Source of the DNA: Opitutaceae bacterium
GTDB lineage: Bacteria > Verrucomicrobiota > Verrucomicrobiia > Opitutales > Opitutaceae
Assembly (NCBI GenBank): GCA_028691845.1
Contig: JAQUYL010000002.1
Location: 62,001-126,000, forward strand
Direction: 5' to 3'
DNA: 64,000 nucleotides
Position numbers and translations under genes: made by a program. Below the pieces are notes generated by a model, which saw only the letters and a program-made list of their open reading frames with translations, was not told where the DNA came from and did no database searches. This document shows, one piece after another, positions 17,242-25,810 of the stretch; position 1 is the stretch's first letter, and every line of letters begins with the position of its first letter.

Positions 17242-17434
17242 GGGGGGAGGGGATGCCGCGTGTTCGTGGAAAGCTTCAGCTGGGAAAGCCTGTTGAGGTT
17301 GAACGGAGGGATAAAGGGCGGAAGTTTTGTCGGGATGCCCGGGGATATTGCCGACCAGCGCCGGCCGAAAGTGGGGGACTCGGGCAGGGGGGACGGAGGT
17401 TCATTCGAGTTTTTTCAACTGCTCCCGCACGACC
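16945..17434. repeat. Direct duplication, right copy
   Basis: Partner of 15588-16075. It covers the 5' end of copy 5, the spacer and the last codons of copy 6. The one-gene-plus-spacer unit indicates unequal crossing-over as the origin of copies 4 and 5. Confidence 0.85.
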
Positions 17435-18567
17435 TCGGCGGTGAGCGGCAGGTATTTGCCGTCGCGCTGCACCTGCTCCTGGCCTTCGCGGCTCAGGATG
17501 TAGCGGACGAATTCCTTGATCCTCGGCTCGACCGTCCGGCCAGGGGCCCGGTTTATGAAGAAAAACACATCGGCATACATCGGATAGGTCCGGTCCCGGA
17601 CATTTTGGAGGTTCATCTCATAATAAGGACCGCCTTCCTTGGCGGCGAGGGCGACCGCTTTGATCTGCGGGGTCTCCCAGGCCCCGCCGCCGGCGGCGTA
17701 GGCGATCGCATAGGGGTCCCGCGCGAGATCCTTCAGCATCAGCTCGCCAGCTAGGACGAACTTGCCGTCGGGCAGGAGCTTGTTGGAGTACTCCCGGAGC
17801 TGCTCGTTCCACTTGCTGGTCACGCCGCCGAAAGCCCGTGAGGTGATCTCTTGGGGGAAATGGTACTGGAGATTGTAGCCCAAGGCGTGGATTGGCTGGT
17901 TGGCCCACTCGCCGGTCAGGCCAAGCTGGCCCCAGGTGCGGATGTTCTCCTCCGGCCCGCGGGCGTAGGATTCGTCCCATTCCAGGTCGCGCCAGATGCC
18001 TGTGCGCTCGCAGCCGTAAATTCCGTCAAGTTGTTGCAGCGTGAGCCTGGACAGCGGATTGTCCTTGTGGACGTACACGCCGATGGCGGGATTCCAGCCG
18101 GACACGTCGTAGCTGCCGGTCACCGCCACTATGCCGAGTGGGAGGTAGCTGAACTCCCGCTGAAACGACATCAATTCATCCCACATGATCTGCCGGCCCA
18201 TCGGGCCGATGTCAGATTTCCCAAAAACCAGGCCCGAGATGGCGTGTTCACTGGTGTTGAGGTGGAAATCGAACTTAACGTCGGGCTGGTATTTCTGGAA
18301 TTCCTTTTCCCACCACCCTGCCAACGGGCTGTCCGTGAAGTAGTTGGAACCCCACAGGCGGATCAAGCCAGACACCTTTTGCTGGGGCTGGTAACGCGGC
18401 AGGCTGTCGAGGTTGAATTTTTGCGTGTAGTGAACCTGGTAGCCCCGCGATTTCATCATCTTGTTCCGCGCGTTCTGGACTTCGACGGAATCGGGCTGCT
18501 GTTCGGCGCGGAGCCCGGCCAATCCGGCCGCGCACAGGACAAGCGTGATCAACTGGAAACGTATCAT
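17401..18567 (-). CDS. PstS-like solute-binding protein, copy 6 (first gene of the run)
   Basis: A 388-residue exported protein. The start at 18567 precedes a signal peptide (IRFQLITLVLCAAGLAGLRA); the 63 further upstream codons in frame are rejected as Pro/Ser-rich. Domain blocks: VSGLIRLWGSNYFTDS, FGKSDIGPMGRQ, AVTGSYDVSGWNPAI, TLQQLDGIYGCERTGIW, RGPEENIRTWGQLGLTGEW, FVRYILSREGQEQVQRDG and YLPLTAEVV. The phosphate-loop position reads IHALGYNLQYHFPQ. It is the promoter-proximal gene of the binding-protein run and is divergent from the hybrid kinase at 18895, with a 327-bp shared upstream region containing the palindrome at 18822. Confidence 0.92.
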   Translation of the reverse strand: MIRFQLITLVLCAAGLAGLRAEQQPDSVEVQNARNKMMKSRGYQVHYTQKFNLDSLPRYQPQQKVSGLIRLWGSNYFTDSPLAGWWEKEFQKYQPDVKFDFHLNTSEHAISGLVFGKSDIGPMGRQIMWDELMSFQREFSYLPLGIVAVTGSYDVSGWNPAIGVYVHKDNPLSRLTLQQLDGIYGCERTGIWRDLEWDESYARGPEENIRTWGQLGLTGEWANQPIHALGYNLQYHFPQEITSRAFGGVTSKWNEQLREYSNKLLPDGKFVLAGELMLKDLARDPYAIAYAAGGGAWETPQIKAVALAAKEGGPYYEMNLQNVRDRTYPMYADVFFFINRAPGRTVEPRIKEFVRYILSREGQEQVQRDGKYLPLTAEVVREQLKKLE

Positions 18568-18821
18568 CAATGAGCTAATGGCTGATGTTGGCTGAAAGGC
18601 CTTGAGGCTGGATCGACCGCAAAATGGATTCAGTTGGAATAGGGCGGCGGGGCAGGGAGCGGTTTCGAAGGCAGGCCTTCGATTGGTCGCCGGCCAGGAG
18701 GATGGCAGTAGGTTGGGGTTCGGGTGATCGGGCGAGAAACGCTGGCACAGCCGCAAGAAAACGGTTTGAAAAAGGCAATGCCATGGAAGGAAGCAGGGCG
18801 AAACCGCGCAACCGCTGCAAA

Positions 18822-18837
18822 GTCACCTATAGGTGAC
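18822..18837. repeat. Palindrome, family copy A
   Basis: GTCACCTATAGGTGAC is a perfect 16-bp palindrome, 57 nt before the hybrid-kinase start and within the 327-bp divergent region. It shares the GTCACC-GGTGAC arms with copies at 31149, 34458 and 50282. Confidence 0.8.
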
Positions 18838-18894
18838 CACTCCTGCCGGCAAAAGACTCGCGCCGGTTGGCGCCGGACGCATGCTGGTCTGGTA

Positions 18895-21800
18895 ATGAAG
18901 CTGCACCCCGGCCGTTTGCTGTGCGTCTGGCTGTTGCTCGGACTAGCTCCGGCCGGATCCGCGGCCGCCCCGGCGCTTCCCTCTCCATCTGCCTCCGCCG
19001 CGGGGCTCGCCGCCGTCGAGAGGCTGACGACCTCGCGTGCGTTTGTGAGCGGACCCGTGACGGCTTTTGCCCGCTCCACCGACGGCACGCTCTTCGTGGG
19101 ATCCGCCCTGTTGGCGACCTTCGACGGCTGGTCCTGGAGATCCATCAATGTGCCCGGTGCCAAGCGTTTTCTCGCCTTGGCCGCCGTCGATTCCGGGGCC
19201 GGAGCGTCGTCCGGGGGCAACGGTGGAGCGGAGCCGGCCCCGTCCCCTCCGGGAAGGGAGCGCATCTGGGTCGGCGCCGTGGGTGCGATCGGCTACCTGG
19301 AAAGGAATTCCGCCGGCGAATGGATTTTTATTTCGCTGGCGGAACCGCTGGCGGCCCTCGATATCACGGATGCGGACGAAATCAGGTACGTGCATCCAAC
19401 TCCGGATGGCGCACTGTTCGTGACCCGGTCGAAAATCCTGCGCTGGAACGGCCGGTCGTTTGCCTGCTGGGATCTGCCCTCACCCACACGTCTTTACGCC
19501 TTTTCGGTGAACGGCGCCCTGCTCGTCCATCAGCCGGACGTGGGGTTGTGGCGGATGGAGGCGACCGGTCCGCAATTATGGCTGCCGCAAAAATCGCTGC
19601 CCGCGGCTGGTCCCATGGTGGACTATTTCGCGGTGGGCAAGGATGGCGGACTGGCGGTGTTTGCTACGCAAATCCACCGGCGTGACGGGGACCAGTGGAC
19701 GCGCCTCGATGAGGTGTCCGCGATATTGCAGGACATGACTGCCGTCCATGCCGCCCAGATGACCGATGGCACGATTGTGATTGGGACACCCCGGGACGGC
19801 GTGGTCCTGATGCGGGCCGACGGCAAGGTGCAAGGGGTGGTCAACAGCCGCAGCGGCCTGGCGGACGACAATGTCCATTCGGTCTGGACCAACGAACCGG
19901 GCCAGATCTGGATCGGTCTGGCGACCGGGATCGCCCGCTTGCACGACATCGGGTGCGTGTCGTTGTTTGACGATCGGCTCGGTCTGGGAAGCGGCGGCCG
20001 TTTTGTGCGCAAAGTATTTTGGCACGAGGACCGGATCCATGTCCTGACTTCCCAAAGTGTCTACGCCCTGACCCGCTCAGACCCGCTTGAACCGGCGCGG
20101 TTCAGCCGCATAGAGAAAATCTGGATGCCGCTGTGGGATGCCGCGAGCTGCGACGGTCGCCTCTGGCTGGGCGGATCGGACGGTCTCTGGCAGGTGGAGG
20201 GCGACCGCGCCGTGCAGAAGCGGCAGACATCCTCGGAGGTGACTCTGCTGGCCACCCCTCGCGCCTTGCCCCACGGCCTGCTGTTTTTCTCGAACGATGC
20301 CAGCCAGGCCTGGTTTTCCTCCGATCGCGGCGGAGAATTCCGCGAATTGCCCCTTTCCCTGGACGGTGCCCCCACCTCGGTCGTGGAGGATGACGAAGAG
20401 GCCCTTTGGATCGCATCCCTTTCTGGCCGTATTACGGCTTATGTCTGGGACGAAGCCGGCCGCCAGTTTCGCTCCACCGCGCGCTACAAGTTGGAAAACG
20501 GCACGCCGAATCCGCCGGCACGACCGCTGTTGTCGTGTCTCGGCGGCACGCTCGTGGCATTCACCGAGGACGCAATACTCGCACGGACAGCGCCGACCGG
20601 GGATTTCCGGAAGATCGAGGCGTTTGCTGGCTGGCTGGGCATCGCGGCTGCCCCAGCCACCCGGTCCGGTCAGGCTTATTGGTTATTGCAACGCCAGGAG
20701 TTCGGCGCCGACGGCCCTTATGCCCTGTTGCGGGTGCAACGCACCGCGGCGGGAACGGAGCCATTCAGCTCGACCCTCCTAGCCGCGCCGGCGCTCGATC
20801 ATCTTGGTTCCGTCACCAGCCTGAGCACCACCACCGAGGACGGCCGGGAGGTGTTGTGGATCGGCGGGGTCAACGGCTTGGTGCGCTATGAAACCGCCAA
20901 ACTGCACCCGGCTGAACGCCGGCCGCGCGTCGCGATGAGGAGCGTGCATGTGGATCTCAACGACCGCCCCATGGCCGTCGACATAGTCCGCGATGACTTT
21001 CCCGCCCCGGTCAGCCGGCTGGCGTTCATGTTTCCCGCCGACGTCACGGTGACAGGGGACACGGTGCGCTATCAGACCAAGCTCGAGGGAGTGGAGCACG
21101 ACTGGTCGCCGCTCCAGCCTGAACCCCAAAGGGAATTCACGGGACTTGCTCCCGGAGACTATGTTTTTACGGCCCGCGCCGTGGACCGTTTCGGACGATC
21201 CGGACCGCTGCTGCGCTATCCGTTTGCCGTGGCCGCACCGTGGTATTGGCGGACCCCGATCCTTGTGCTGTACGCCATCGGCCTCGCGCTGCTGGCCTAC
21301 AGTGTCATCCGCTGGCGGCTGCACCAGCTGCGACGCCAGACCGAGCGGCTCAACCAGCTGGTCAACGAGCGCACCCGCGAACTGACGCTCTCCAACATGG
21401 CCAAATCGGAGTTTTTGGAAAATATCAGCCATGAGATTCGCAACCCACTCAACGGCATCATCGGACTTACCGGAATGCTCGACCGAAACAGCCCGCCGGA
21501 AAAGCAGCGCGAATACGCCCGGGCCTTGAAGGAATGCAGTGAGAGCCTGGCCCGCGCCTTCAACGAGGTGCTAGATTTTTCAAAACTTGAATACGGCTAC
21601 GTTTTGCTGGAGGAACGCGCGTTCTCCCTCGGTCTGCTCCTGGAAACAGTGCAGGCCGTCTTTCTGGGCCCCGCCTCCCAGCAGGGCAGCACCATCACGG
21701 TGCGCCTGCCTGCCGGCTTCAAGGACGGATTCTGGGGTGACGACGGCAAGATCCGGACGGTGCTGAACAATTTTGTCGGCAACGCGCTCAAGTATGCGCC

Positions 21801-22929
21801 GGGAACCCCCGTGGTGATCACCGCGGCCTGCGAGGAACTCGGCGACGGAAAGGTCGATGTGCTGATCGAAGTCTCGGATGAAGGTCCGGGCGTGCCGCCC
21901 GAGGAGCAGGAATTGATCTTCAAAAAATTCGTCCGAGGATCCCGGGCCAAGGAAGACAATGTGCCCGGCACCGGTCTCGGCCTAGCCACCTGCCGCATGC
22001 TGGCGAAGATTTTGTCGGGAAGTATCGGCGTGGAGAGCGAACCCGGCCGGGGCTCGACCTTCTTTCTGAACCTGCCCCTGACGCGCCACAGCCCGGCCCA
22101 GCGGCCGGCGGCGTCCACGGCCCCTGCAGTCCCGGTTGCCACTCCCGCCACAGAAGCCGGCGGCCCCTGGGCGCTCATCATCGAGGATCAGCCTTACAAC
22201 CAAGTCGTGCTGGCAGATATTCTGGCCGAGTTGAATTATCAGGCGGAATGCGCCGCCCAGGCGGATTTGGCTTTCGCGGCGGTCGCCCGGCGGCGGTTCG
22301 AACTGGTCCTGATCGATCTGGAACTGCCCGGCCTTAAAGGCCCTGAGATTGCGCGCCGGCTGCGCACCCTCCCGTCCAGCCGCGAGGCCGTGCTGATCGG
22401 CACAAGTGCAAGCGACAGTCGGGAAGCGGCGCAGCAATGCATGGAGGCCGGCATGGATGCGTTTCTGCTCAAGCCGCTTGACACGGCTTCCATCCGCGCA
22501 GCGATTCGGGAGGCCCGGGCCCGGCGCCGGCCTCCGGCTGGCGCGGAGCCAGGCCTCGATTGCACCGCCTTCGAGCGGTATGCGCGGAAAAATCCCGGCG
22601 GCCTGCCGGAGGCCGTGCGCGCATATGTGAGCGCCCTGCAGAGCGAGTTGGCGGCACTCGGCCAGGCCGTGCGCGCCAATGCCCGGGAGGATATCGTGCG
22701 GTTCGCGCACCGGGTGCGTTCCCATGCCTTCATCATCAACGCCACACGGTTGAGCCAGCCCGCAGGGGAACTGGAAATCGCGGCCCGGGCGGGTCCGATC
22801 GGAAACGGCGAGGAAAGATGGCAGGAGATTCTGCGCGCGGCCGCAGACGTGGAGCGACAGCTCAATGCGAGGTTCGCCCGGGAGAATCCGGCGCCCGCGC
22901 AAAACCCTTCTCGATCGCATACCGCATGA
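18895..22929 (+). CDS. Hybrid sensor histidine kinase with periplasmic propeller, receiver and Hpt-like domain
   Basis: A 1344-residue one-protein phosphorelay. The start at 18895 gives a signal peptide (residues 1-23). Residues about 35-700 are a periplasmic two-component-regulator propeller (repeats such as GQIWIGLATGIARLHD and VLWIGGVNGLVRYE). A Y_Y_Y domain (about 705-780), one membrane helix (783-805) and a coiled linker follow. HisKA has the phospho-acceptor His846 in ENISHEIRNPLNG. HATPase has the N box near 955 (NNFVGNALKYAP), DEGPGVPPEE and GTGLGLATCRML. The receiver (about 1090-1205) has Asp1141 in LIDLELPGLKG. The C-terminal Hpt-like helix bundle has His1272 in AHRVRSHAF, where the usual Lys-Gly after the His is Arg-Ser. 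The gene is divergent from the PstS-like run and converges on a LuxR-type regulator with a 68-bp 3' overlap. The ligand is probably a polymer breakdown product or one delivered by binding proteins; this last point is inference. Confidence 0.95.
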   Translation: MKLHPGRLLCVWLLLGLAPAGSAAAPALPSPSASAAGLAAVERLTTSRAFVSGPVTAFARSTDGTLFVGSALLATFDGWSWRSINVPGAKRFLALAAVDSGAGASSGGNGGAEPAPSPPGRERIWVGAVGAIGYLERNSAGEWIFISLAEPLAALDITDADEIRYVHPTPDGALFVTRSKILRWNGRSFACWDLPSPTRLYAFSVNGALLVHQPDVGLWRMEATGPQLWLPQKSLPAAGPMVDYFAVGKDGGLAVFATQIHRRDGDQWTRLDEVSAILQDMTAVHAAQMTDGTIVIGTPRDGVVLMRADGKVQGVVNSRSGLADDNVHSVWTNEPGQIWIGLATGIARLHDIGCVSLFDDRLGLGSGGRFVRKVFWHEDRIHVLTSQSVYALTRSDPLEPARFSRIEKIWMPLWDAASCDGRLWLGGSDGLWQVEGDRAVQKRQTSSEVTLLATPRALPHGLLFFSNDASQAWFSSDRGGEFRELPLSLDGAPTSVVEDDEEALWIASLSGRITAYVWDEAGRQFRSTARYKLENGTPNPPARPLLSCLGGTLVAFTEDAILARTAPTGDFRKIEAFAGWLGIAAAPATRSGQAYWLLQRQEFGADGPYALLRVQRTAAGTEPFSSTLLAAPALDHLGSVTSLSTTTEDGREVLWIGGVNGLVRYETAKLHPAERRPRVAMRSVHVDLNDRPMAVDIVRDDFPAPVSRLAFMFPADVTVTGDTVRYQTKLEGVEHDWSPLQPEPQREFTGLAPGDYVFTARAVDRFGRSGPLLRYPFAVAAPWYWRTPILVLYAIGLALLAYSVIRWRLHQLRRQTERLNQLVNERTRELTLSNMAKSEFLENISHEIRNPLNGIIGLTGMLDRNSPPEKQREYARALKECSESLARAFNEVLDFSKLEYGYVLLEERAFSLGLLLETVQAVFLGPASQQGSTITVRLPAGFKDGFWGDDGKIRTVLNNFVGNALKYAPGTPVVITAACEELGDGKVDVLIEVSDEGPGVPPEEQELIFKKFVRGSRAKEDNVPGTGLGLATCRMLAKILSGSIGVESEPGRGSTFFLNLPLTRHSPAQRPAASTAPAVPVATPATEAGGPWALIIEDQPYNQVVLADILAELNYQAECAAQADLAFAAVARRRFELVLIDLELPGLKGPEIARRLRTLPSSREAVLIGTSASDSREAAQQCMEAGMDAFLLKPLDTASIRAAIREARARRRPPAGAEPGLDCTAFERYARKNPGGLPEAVRAYVSALQSELAALGQAVRANAREDIVRFAHRVRSHAFIINATRLSQPAGELEIAARAGPIGNGEERWQEILRAAADVERQLNARFARENPAPAQNPSRSHTA

Positions 22930-23518
22930 GCTGCGGGGTGCTGTGCATGTCGAGTTTGGCCATGAGCTTGAGGCGGTGTTTTTTAGCCGTGGCCACGCCG
23001 ACACCCAGCCGCCGGGCGATCTGTTCATTGGTCAGCCCTTCGCCGACCAGCCGCAGCACTTCCTGCTCGCGGTCCGAAAGGATTTTGTCGAAAGCCGCAG
23101 GGTCGGCGCGCAGCGTGGCGTGCAGCCGCTGCACTGCGGAGGAAATATACTGCCGGCCGGCCAGGACCGCGGTCACCGCTTCGCGCAGGACCTTGATAGG
23201 CTGCTCATTCTTGTCCAGAATGCCGTGCACACGGGAGCTCAAGGCGCGGTGCAGGGTGAATTCGTCGATATGGGAGGACAGCGCGATGATCTTCACCGTC
23301 GGGACCTGTGAAAAAAAATCCGGCACAAGGTCGAGGCCGTCGCCATCGGAGAGCACCAGATCCAGGATGACCAGATCCGGGGGATTGCGCCGGCACGCGG
23401 CCCGCGCCGTCGCGCCGTCCCCGGCCGCGTCCACCTCGGCTTCCGGCAAGGCATGCGAGCACTCGTTGACGAGCAGTTCGCGCACCAGGGTCTGGTCCTC
23501 CACGATCAGAATTTTCAT
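22862..23518 (-). CDS. NarL/LuxR-family response regulator
   Basis: A 218-residue protein. The receiver (1-120) has a complete site: EDQ near residue 8, phospho-acceptor Asp53 in VILDLVLSDGDG, Ser in ALSSH, Lys103 in GILDKNEQP. The C-terminal LuxR-type HTH (about 145-205) reads LSDREQEVLRLVGEGLTNEQ and RRLGVGVATAKKHRLKLMAK. Its 3' end overlaps that of the propeller kinase by 68 bp in convergent orientation. Position suggests it is the output partner of that kinase, but cotranscription is impossible. It is a paralogue of the degenerate-receiver regulator at 2379. Confidence 0.93.
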   Translation of the reverse strand: MKILIVEDQTLVRELLVNECSHALPEAEVDAAGDGATARAACRRNPPDLVILDLVLSDGDGLDLVPDFFSQVPTVKIIALSSHIDEFTLHRALSSRVHGILDKNEQPIKVLREAVTAVLAGRQYISSAVQRLHATLRADPAAFDKILSDREQEVLRLVGEGLTNEQIARRLGVGVATAKKHRLKLMAKLDMHSTPQLMRYAIEKGFARAPDSPGRTSH

Positions 23519-23837
23519 GGCAGGACTCCCCTTGGCTTGAGGTTTCCAGACGGGAGGGGAGAAGGAGGGGACGCAGCAGTCACGGCAGACATCGGCAGTA
23601 GGATGGCATTAGAGATCGAATGTCTGCATCCGGCAATCATTCATCGTGCAAATTGCTTTCCAGTTGGGTCCGTCCCATTCCGGGCTGGCTCGGCCGGCTG
23701 GATGTCCGTGATTCCTCCGGGTGAACTCCGCTTCGGACCGGTCGGTGAAAGGACCCAGGCCCGCTTTTGGACTGGGGAATCCGAAGGTTGCGCCGTTCGG
23801 ATATCTCGGTTTATTCCTACACCCAATCCACGCTTCG
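23519..23837. other. 319-bp divergent intergenic region, nothing specific seen
   Basis: It lies between the start of the LuxR-type regulator and the receiver-PLP gene, so it must hold both promoters. The frame open from 23721 into the plus-strand gene was not accepted as coding, because the good start and domain begin at 23838. Confidence 0.4.
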
Positions 23838-25796
23838 ATGGCTTCCACTACCAACGTCCCCGGTGCCGCCGGTTCAATCCCGACCATTCTCGTGGTCGAC
23901 TCCGATGAACCATTGTGCTCGACCCTGAAGGCCAGCTTCCGCGCCGGCGGCTACCACGTATTCTGTGCCAGCGATCCCGGCACTGCCTGGGATATGGCCC
24001 GCCGACACCTGCCCGACTTGATCATTTGCGATGTCGACATGCCTGGGAAGGGCAGTCCGCTCCTGTTGAAGGAGCTGCGTTCGGATCCTGTGCTCGGCAG
24101 CCGGCAGTATGTGCTCATGTCCGGAAAGGGGGAACCGTCCGACTCCAGCGCGGACGTAGCGCCCGGCCAGGATGATACCTTCCAGAAACCCTTCGCCCTC
24201 GCCGAGCTGTTCCAATGCGTTGCCGCCCGCCTTTCCAGTACGCCGAAGATATCCCCGGCCGGCCGGCCCGCTGAGTTCCCGGATTCCTTGCCGCTCGGGC
24301 GGCCCATCCCGGGAGGTCCTCACTCAGTCTCGTGCAGCCTGCCCACGCTGCAGGATCTCATCCGCTACGAGGAAAAGGATCCTGCCTTGATGGCCCGGAT
24401 CACGGTGGGCTACCCCCGTTTTGTCGTGCACCGGTTCGTGCGCCAGCTCGGCGCCGAGCTGGCACGCCTCCATAAACTCACCGGACGCACGCTTTGGCTG
24501 ACCTCTTCGGCCCGCATGGCGGACGAACTGGCCGAGTACCTGGCTGACGACGATGTGTTTATTTTCATGCACGGGCGGATTCATGGCATCACGCATCCCG
24601 ATAATCCCGACGTGGCCACCCGCGCCAACACTTTCCTCCAGCATGTCGGCGGTTTCCTGTCTTCCCGCGAGGCCGAGGACGCCTTGGCGGAGATGGGCGT
24701 CCTGGCGCATGCCGGTGCCGAACCCCTGTTCGCCGGGGACGCTGCGGCCGAGGTGCGCCGCGTCCTGCACCATGCATTCCTTTCCTCCCGCAGGACTTTT
24801 TCGGCCGGGCCGGGTGACGCGGACCTGCTGCTCGCGCCGAGCGGCATGAATGCCGTTTATGCCGCGTTTCGCGGCGTCTCCATCGTGCAGGCTGCGCGGG
24901 GACGCACCGCCTGGGTGCAGCTCGGCTGGCTCTACCGCGACACCATGGCCATCCTGAAAAAATTCACCCCCCATCCGGCACAGGATTACATCCACCTGCC
25001 CAATGTGGGCGATCTGGACGCCGTGGAACGGGTTTTGGCCGAGCACGGTCCCCGCATCGCCGGCCTTGTCACCGAGGTGCCCACCAATCCCCTGCTCCAG
25101 ACCTGCGACCTCCCTGCGCTCGCCGCGCTGGCCCGCCGGCATGGTGTCCGTCTCATCGTCGATCCCACGATTGCCTCGCCCTTCAATCTCGACGTGCTCG
25201 AGTTCGCCGATTTGGTTGTCACCAGCCTGACCAAATACGCCGCCAACGAAGGCGATGTCATTGCCGGCCTGGTCGTGGTCAACTCCGCCTCGCCGGATGC
25301 CGGCGCGCTGCGCTCCGCGGTGGCGGCCCAGCTCGAACCGGTCTACCATCGCGACCTCGCACGCCTCGCCGCGGAAATCGGCGCCTTCGAGCCCCTCATC
25401 ACCCACACCAACGCCACCACGGCCCGGGTCGTCGAGTTTCTGCAGAAACATCCCGCTGTGCGCCAGGTCTACTGGCCGCTCCAGCCCGGCTCGCGGGCGA
25501 ACTACCTCAAGCTGGCCCGTCATGCCGATGCCGCTGGCGCCATGATTTCCTTCACGCTGAATATTCCGCTCGAAAAATTCTACGACCGGGTGCGCATTCC
25601 CAAGGGACCGAGCTTTGGCATGAAGAACTCCCTCCTTTGCCCATTCCTTTACATTGCCCACTATGACCTCGTGAGTCATCCCGCCGGCCGTGCCGAACTG
25701 CTTGCCAACGGCCTCGATCCCGAGCTTATCCGGCTCTCGGTCGGCCTCGAGCCCGCCGAGAAAATCATCGCTGTCCTGGCTGAAGCGCTGGGGTAA
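23838..25796 (+). CDS. Receiver domain fused to cystathionine gamma-synthase-like PLP enzyme
   Basis: A 652-residue cytoplasmic fusion. Residues 15-130 are a full receiver: acidic Asp21/Asp23 (VVDSDEP), phospho-acceptor Asp65 (LIICDVDMPG), Ser95 (LMSG), Lys117 (TFQKPF). A Pro-rich linker (about 131-165) leads to a Cys/Met-metabolism PLP enzyme (about 168-652): TVGYPRFVVHRFVRQLGAEL, TEVPTNPLLQTCDLPAL, pyridine-binding Asp442 (LIVDPTIASPFN), Schiff-base Lys466 (SLTKYAANEGDV), and the C-terminal IRLSVGLEPAEKII. This is the long cystathionine gamma-synthase type, related to fungal enzymes. It would make cystathionine in methionine synthesis. The receiver suggests activity or oligomerisation under phosphorelay control. 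The frame is continuous with no hint of an assembly join. A 14-nt gap separates it from the DUF167 gene. Confidence 0.92.
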   Translation: MASTTNVPGAAGSIPTILVVDSDEPLCSTLKASFRAGGYHVFCASDPGTAWDMARRHLPDLIICDVDMPGKGSPLLLKELRSDPVLGSRQYVLMSGKGEPSDSSADVAPGQDDTFQKPFALAELFQCVAARLSSTPKISPAGRPAEFPDSLPLGRPIPGGPHSVSCSLPTLQDLIRYEEKDPALMARITVGYPRFVVHRFVRQLGAELARLHKLTGRTLWLTSSARMADELAEYLADDDVFIFMHGRIHGITHPDNPDVATRANTFLQHVGGFLSSREAEDALAEMGVLAHAGAEPLFAGDAAAEVRRVLHHAFLSSRRTFSAGPGDADLLLAPSGMNAVYAAFRGVSIVQAARGRTAWVQLGWLYRDTMAILKKFTPHPAQDYIHLPNVGDLDAVERVLAEHGPRIAGLVTEVPTNPLLQTCDLPALAALARRHGVRLIVDPTIASPFNLDVLEFADLVVTSLTKYAANEGDVIAGLVVVNSASPDAGALRSAVAAQLEPVYHRDLARLAAEIGAFEPLITHTNATTARVVEFLQKHPAVRQVYWPLQPGSRANYLKLARHADAAGAMISFTLNIPLEKFYDRVRIPKGPSFGMKNSLLCPFLYIAHYDLVSHPAGRAELLANGLDPELIRLSVGLEPAEKIIAVLAEALG

Positions 25797-25810
25797 AGTT
25801 CCCTTCCAAG

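Noticed and set aside
10966-18567. A phosphate (Pst) transport operon
   Set aside because: No PstC, PstA, PstB or PhoU, and the phosphate-contact motif is missing in all copies.
12081-18573. Long plus-strand open frames of 300-470 codons opposite the PstS-like genes
   Set aside because: They are mirror frames of GC-rich coding DNA: their composition is Gly/Ala/Arg/Val-rich with no domain, and they repeat with the underlying paralogues.
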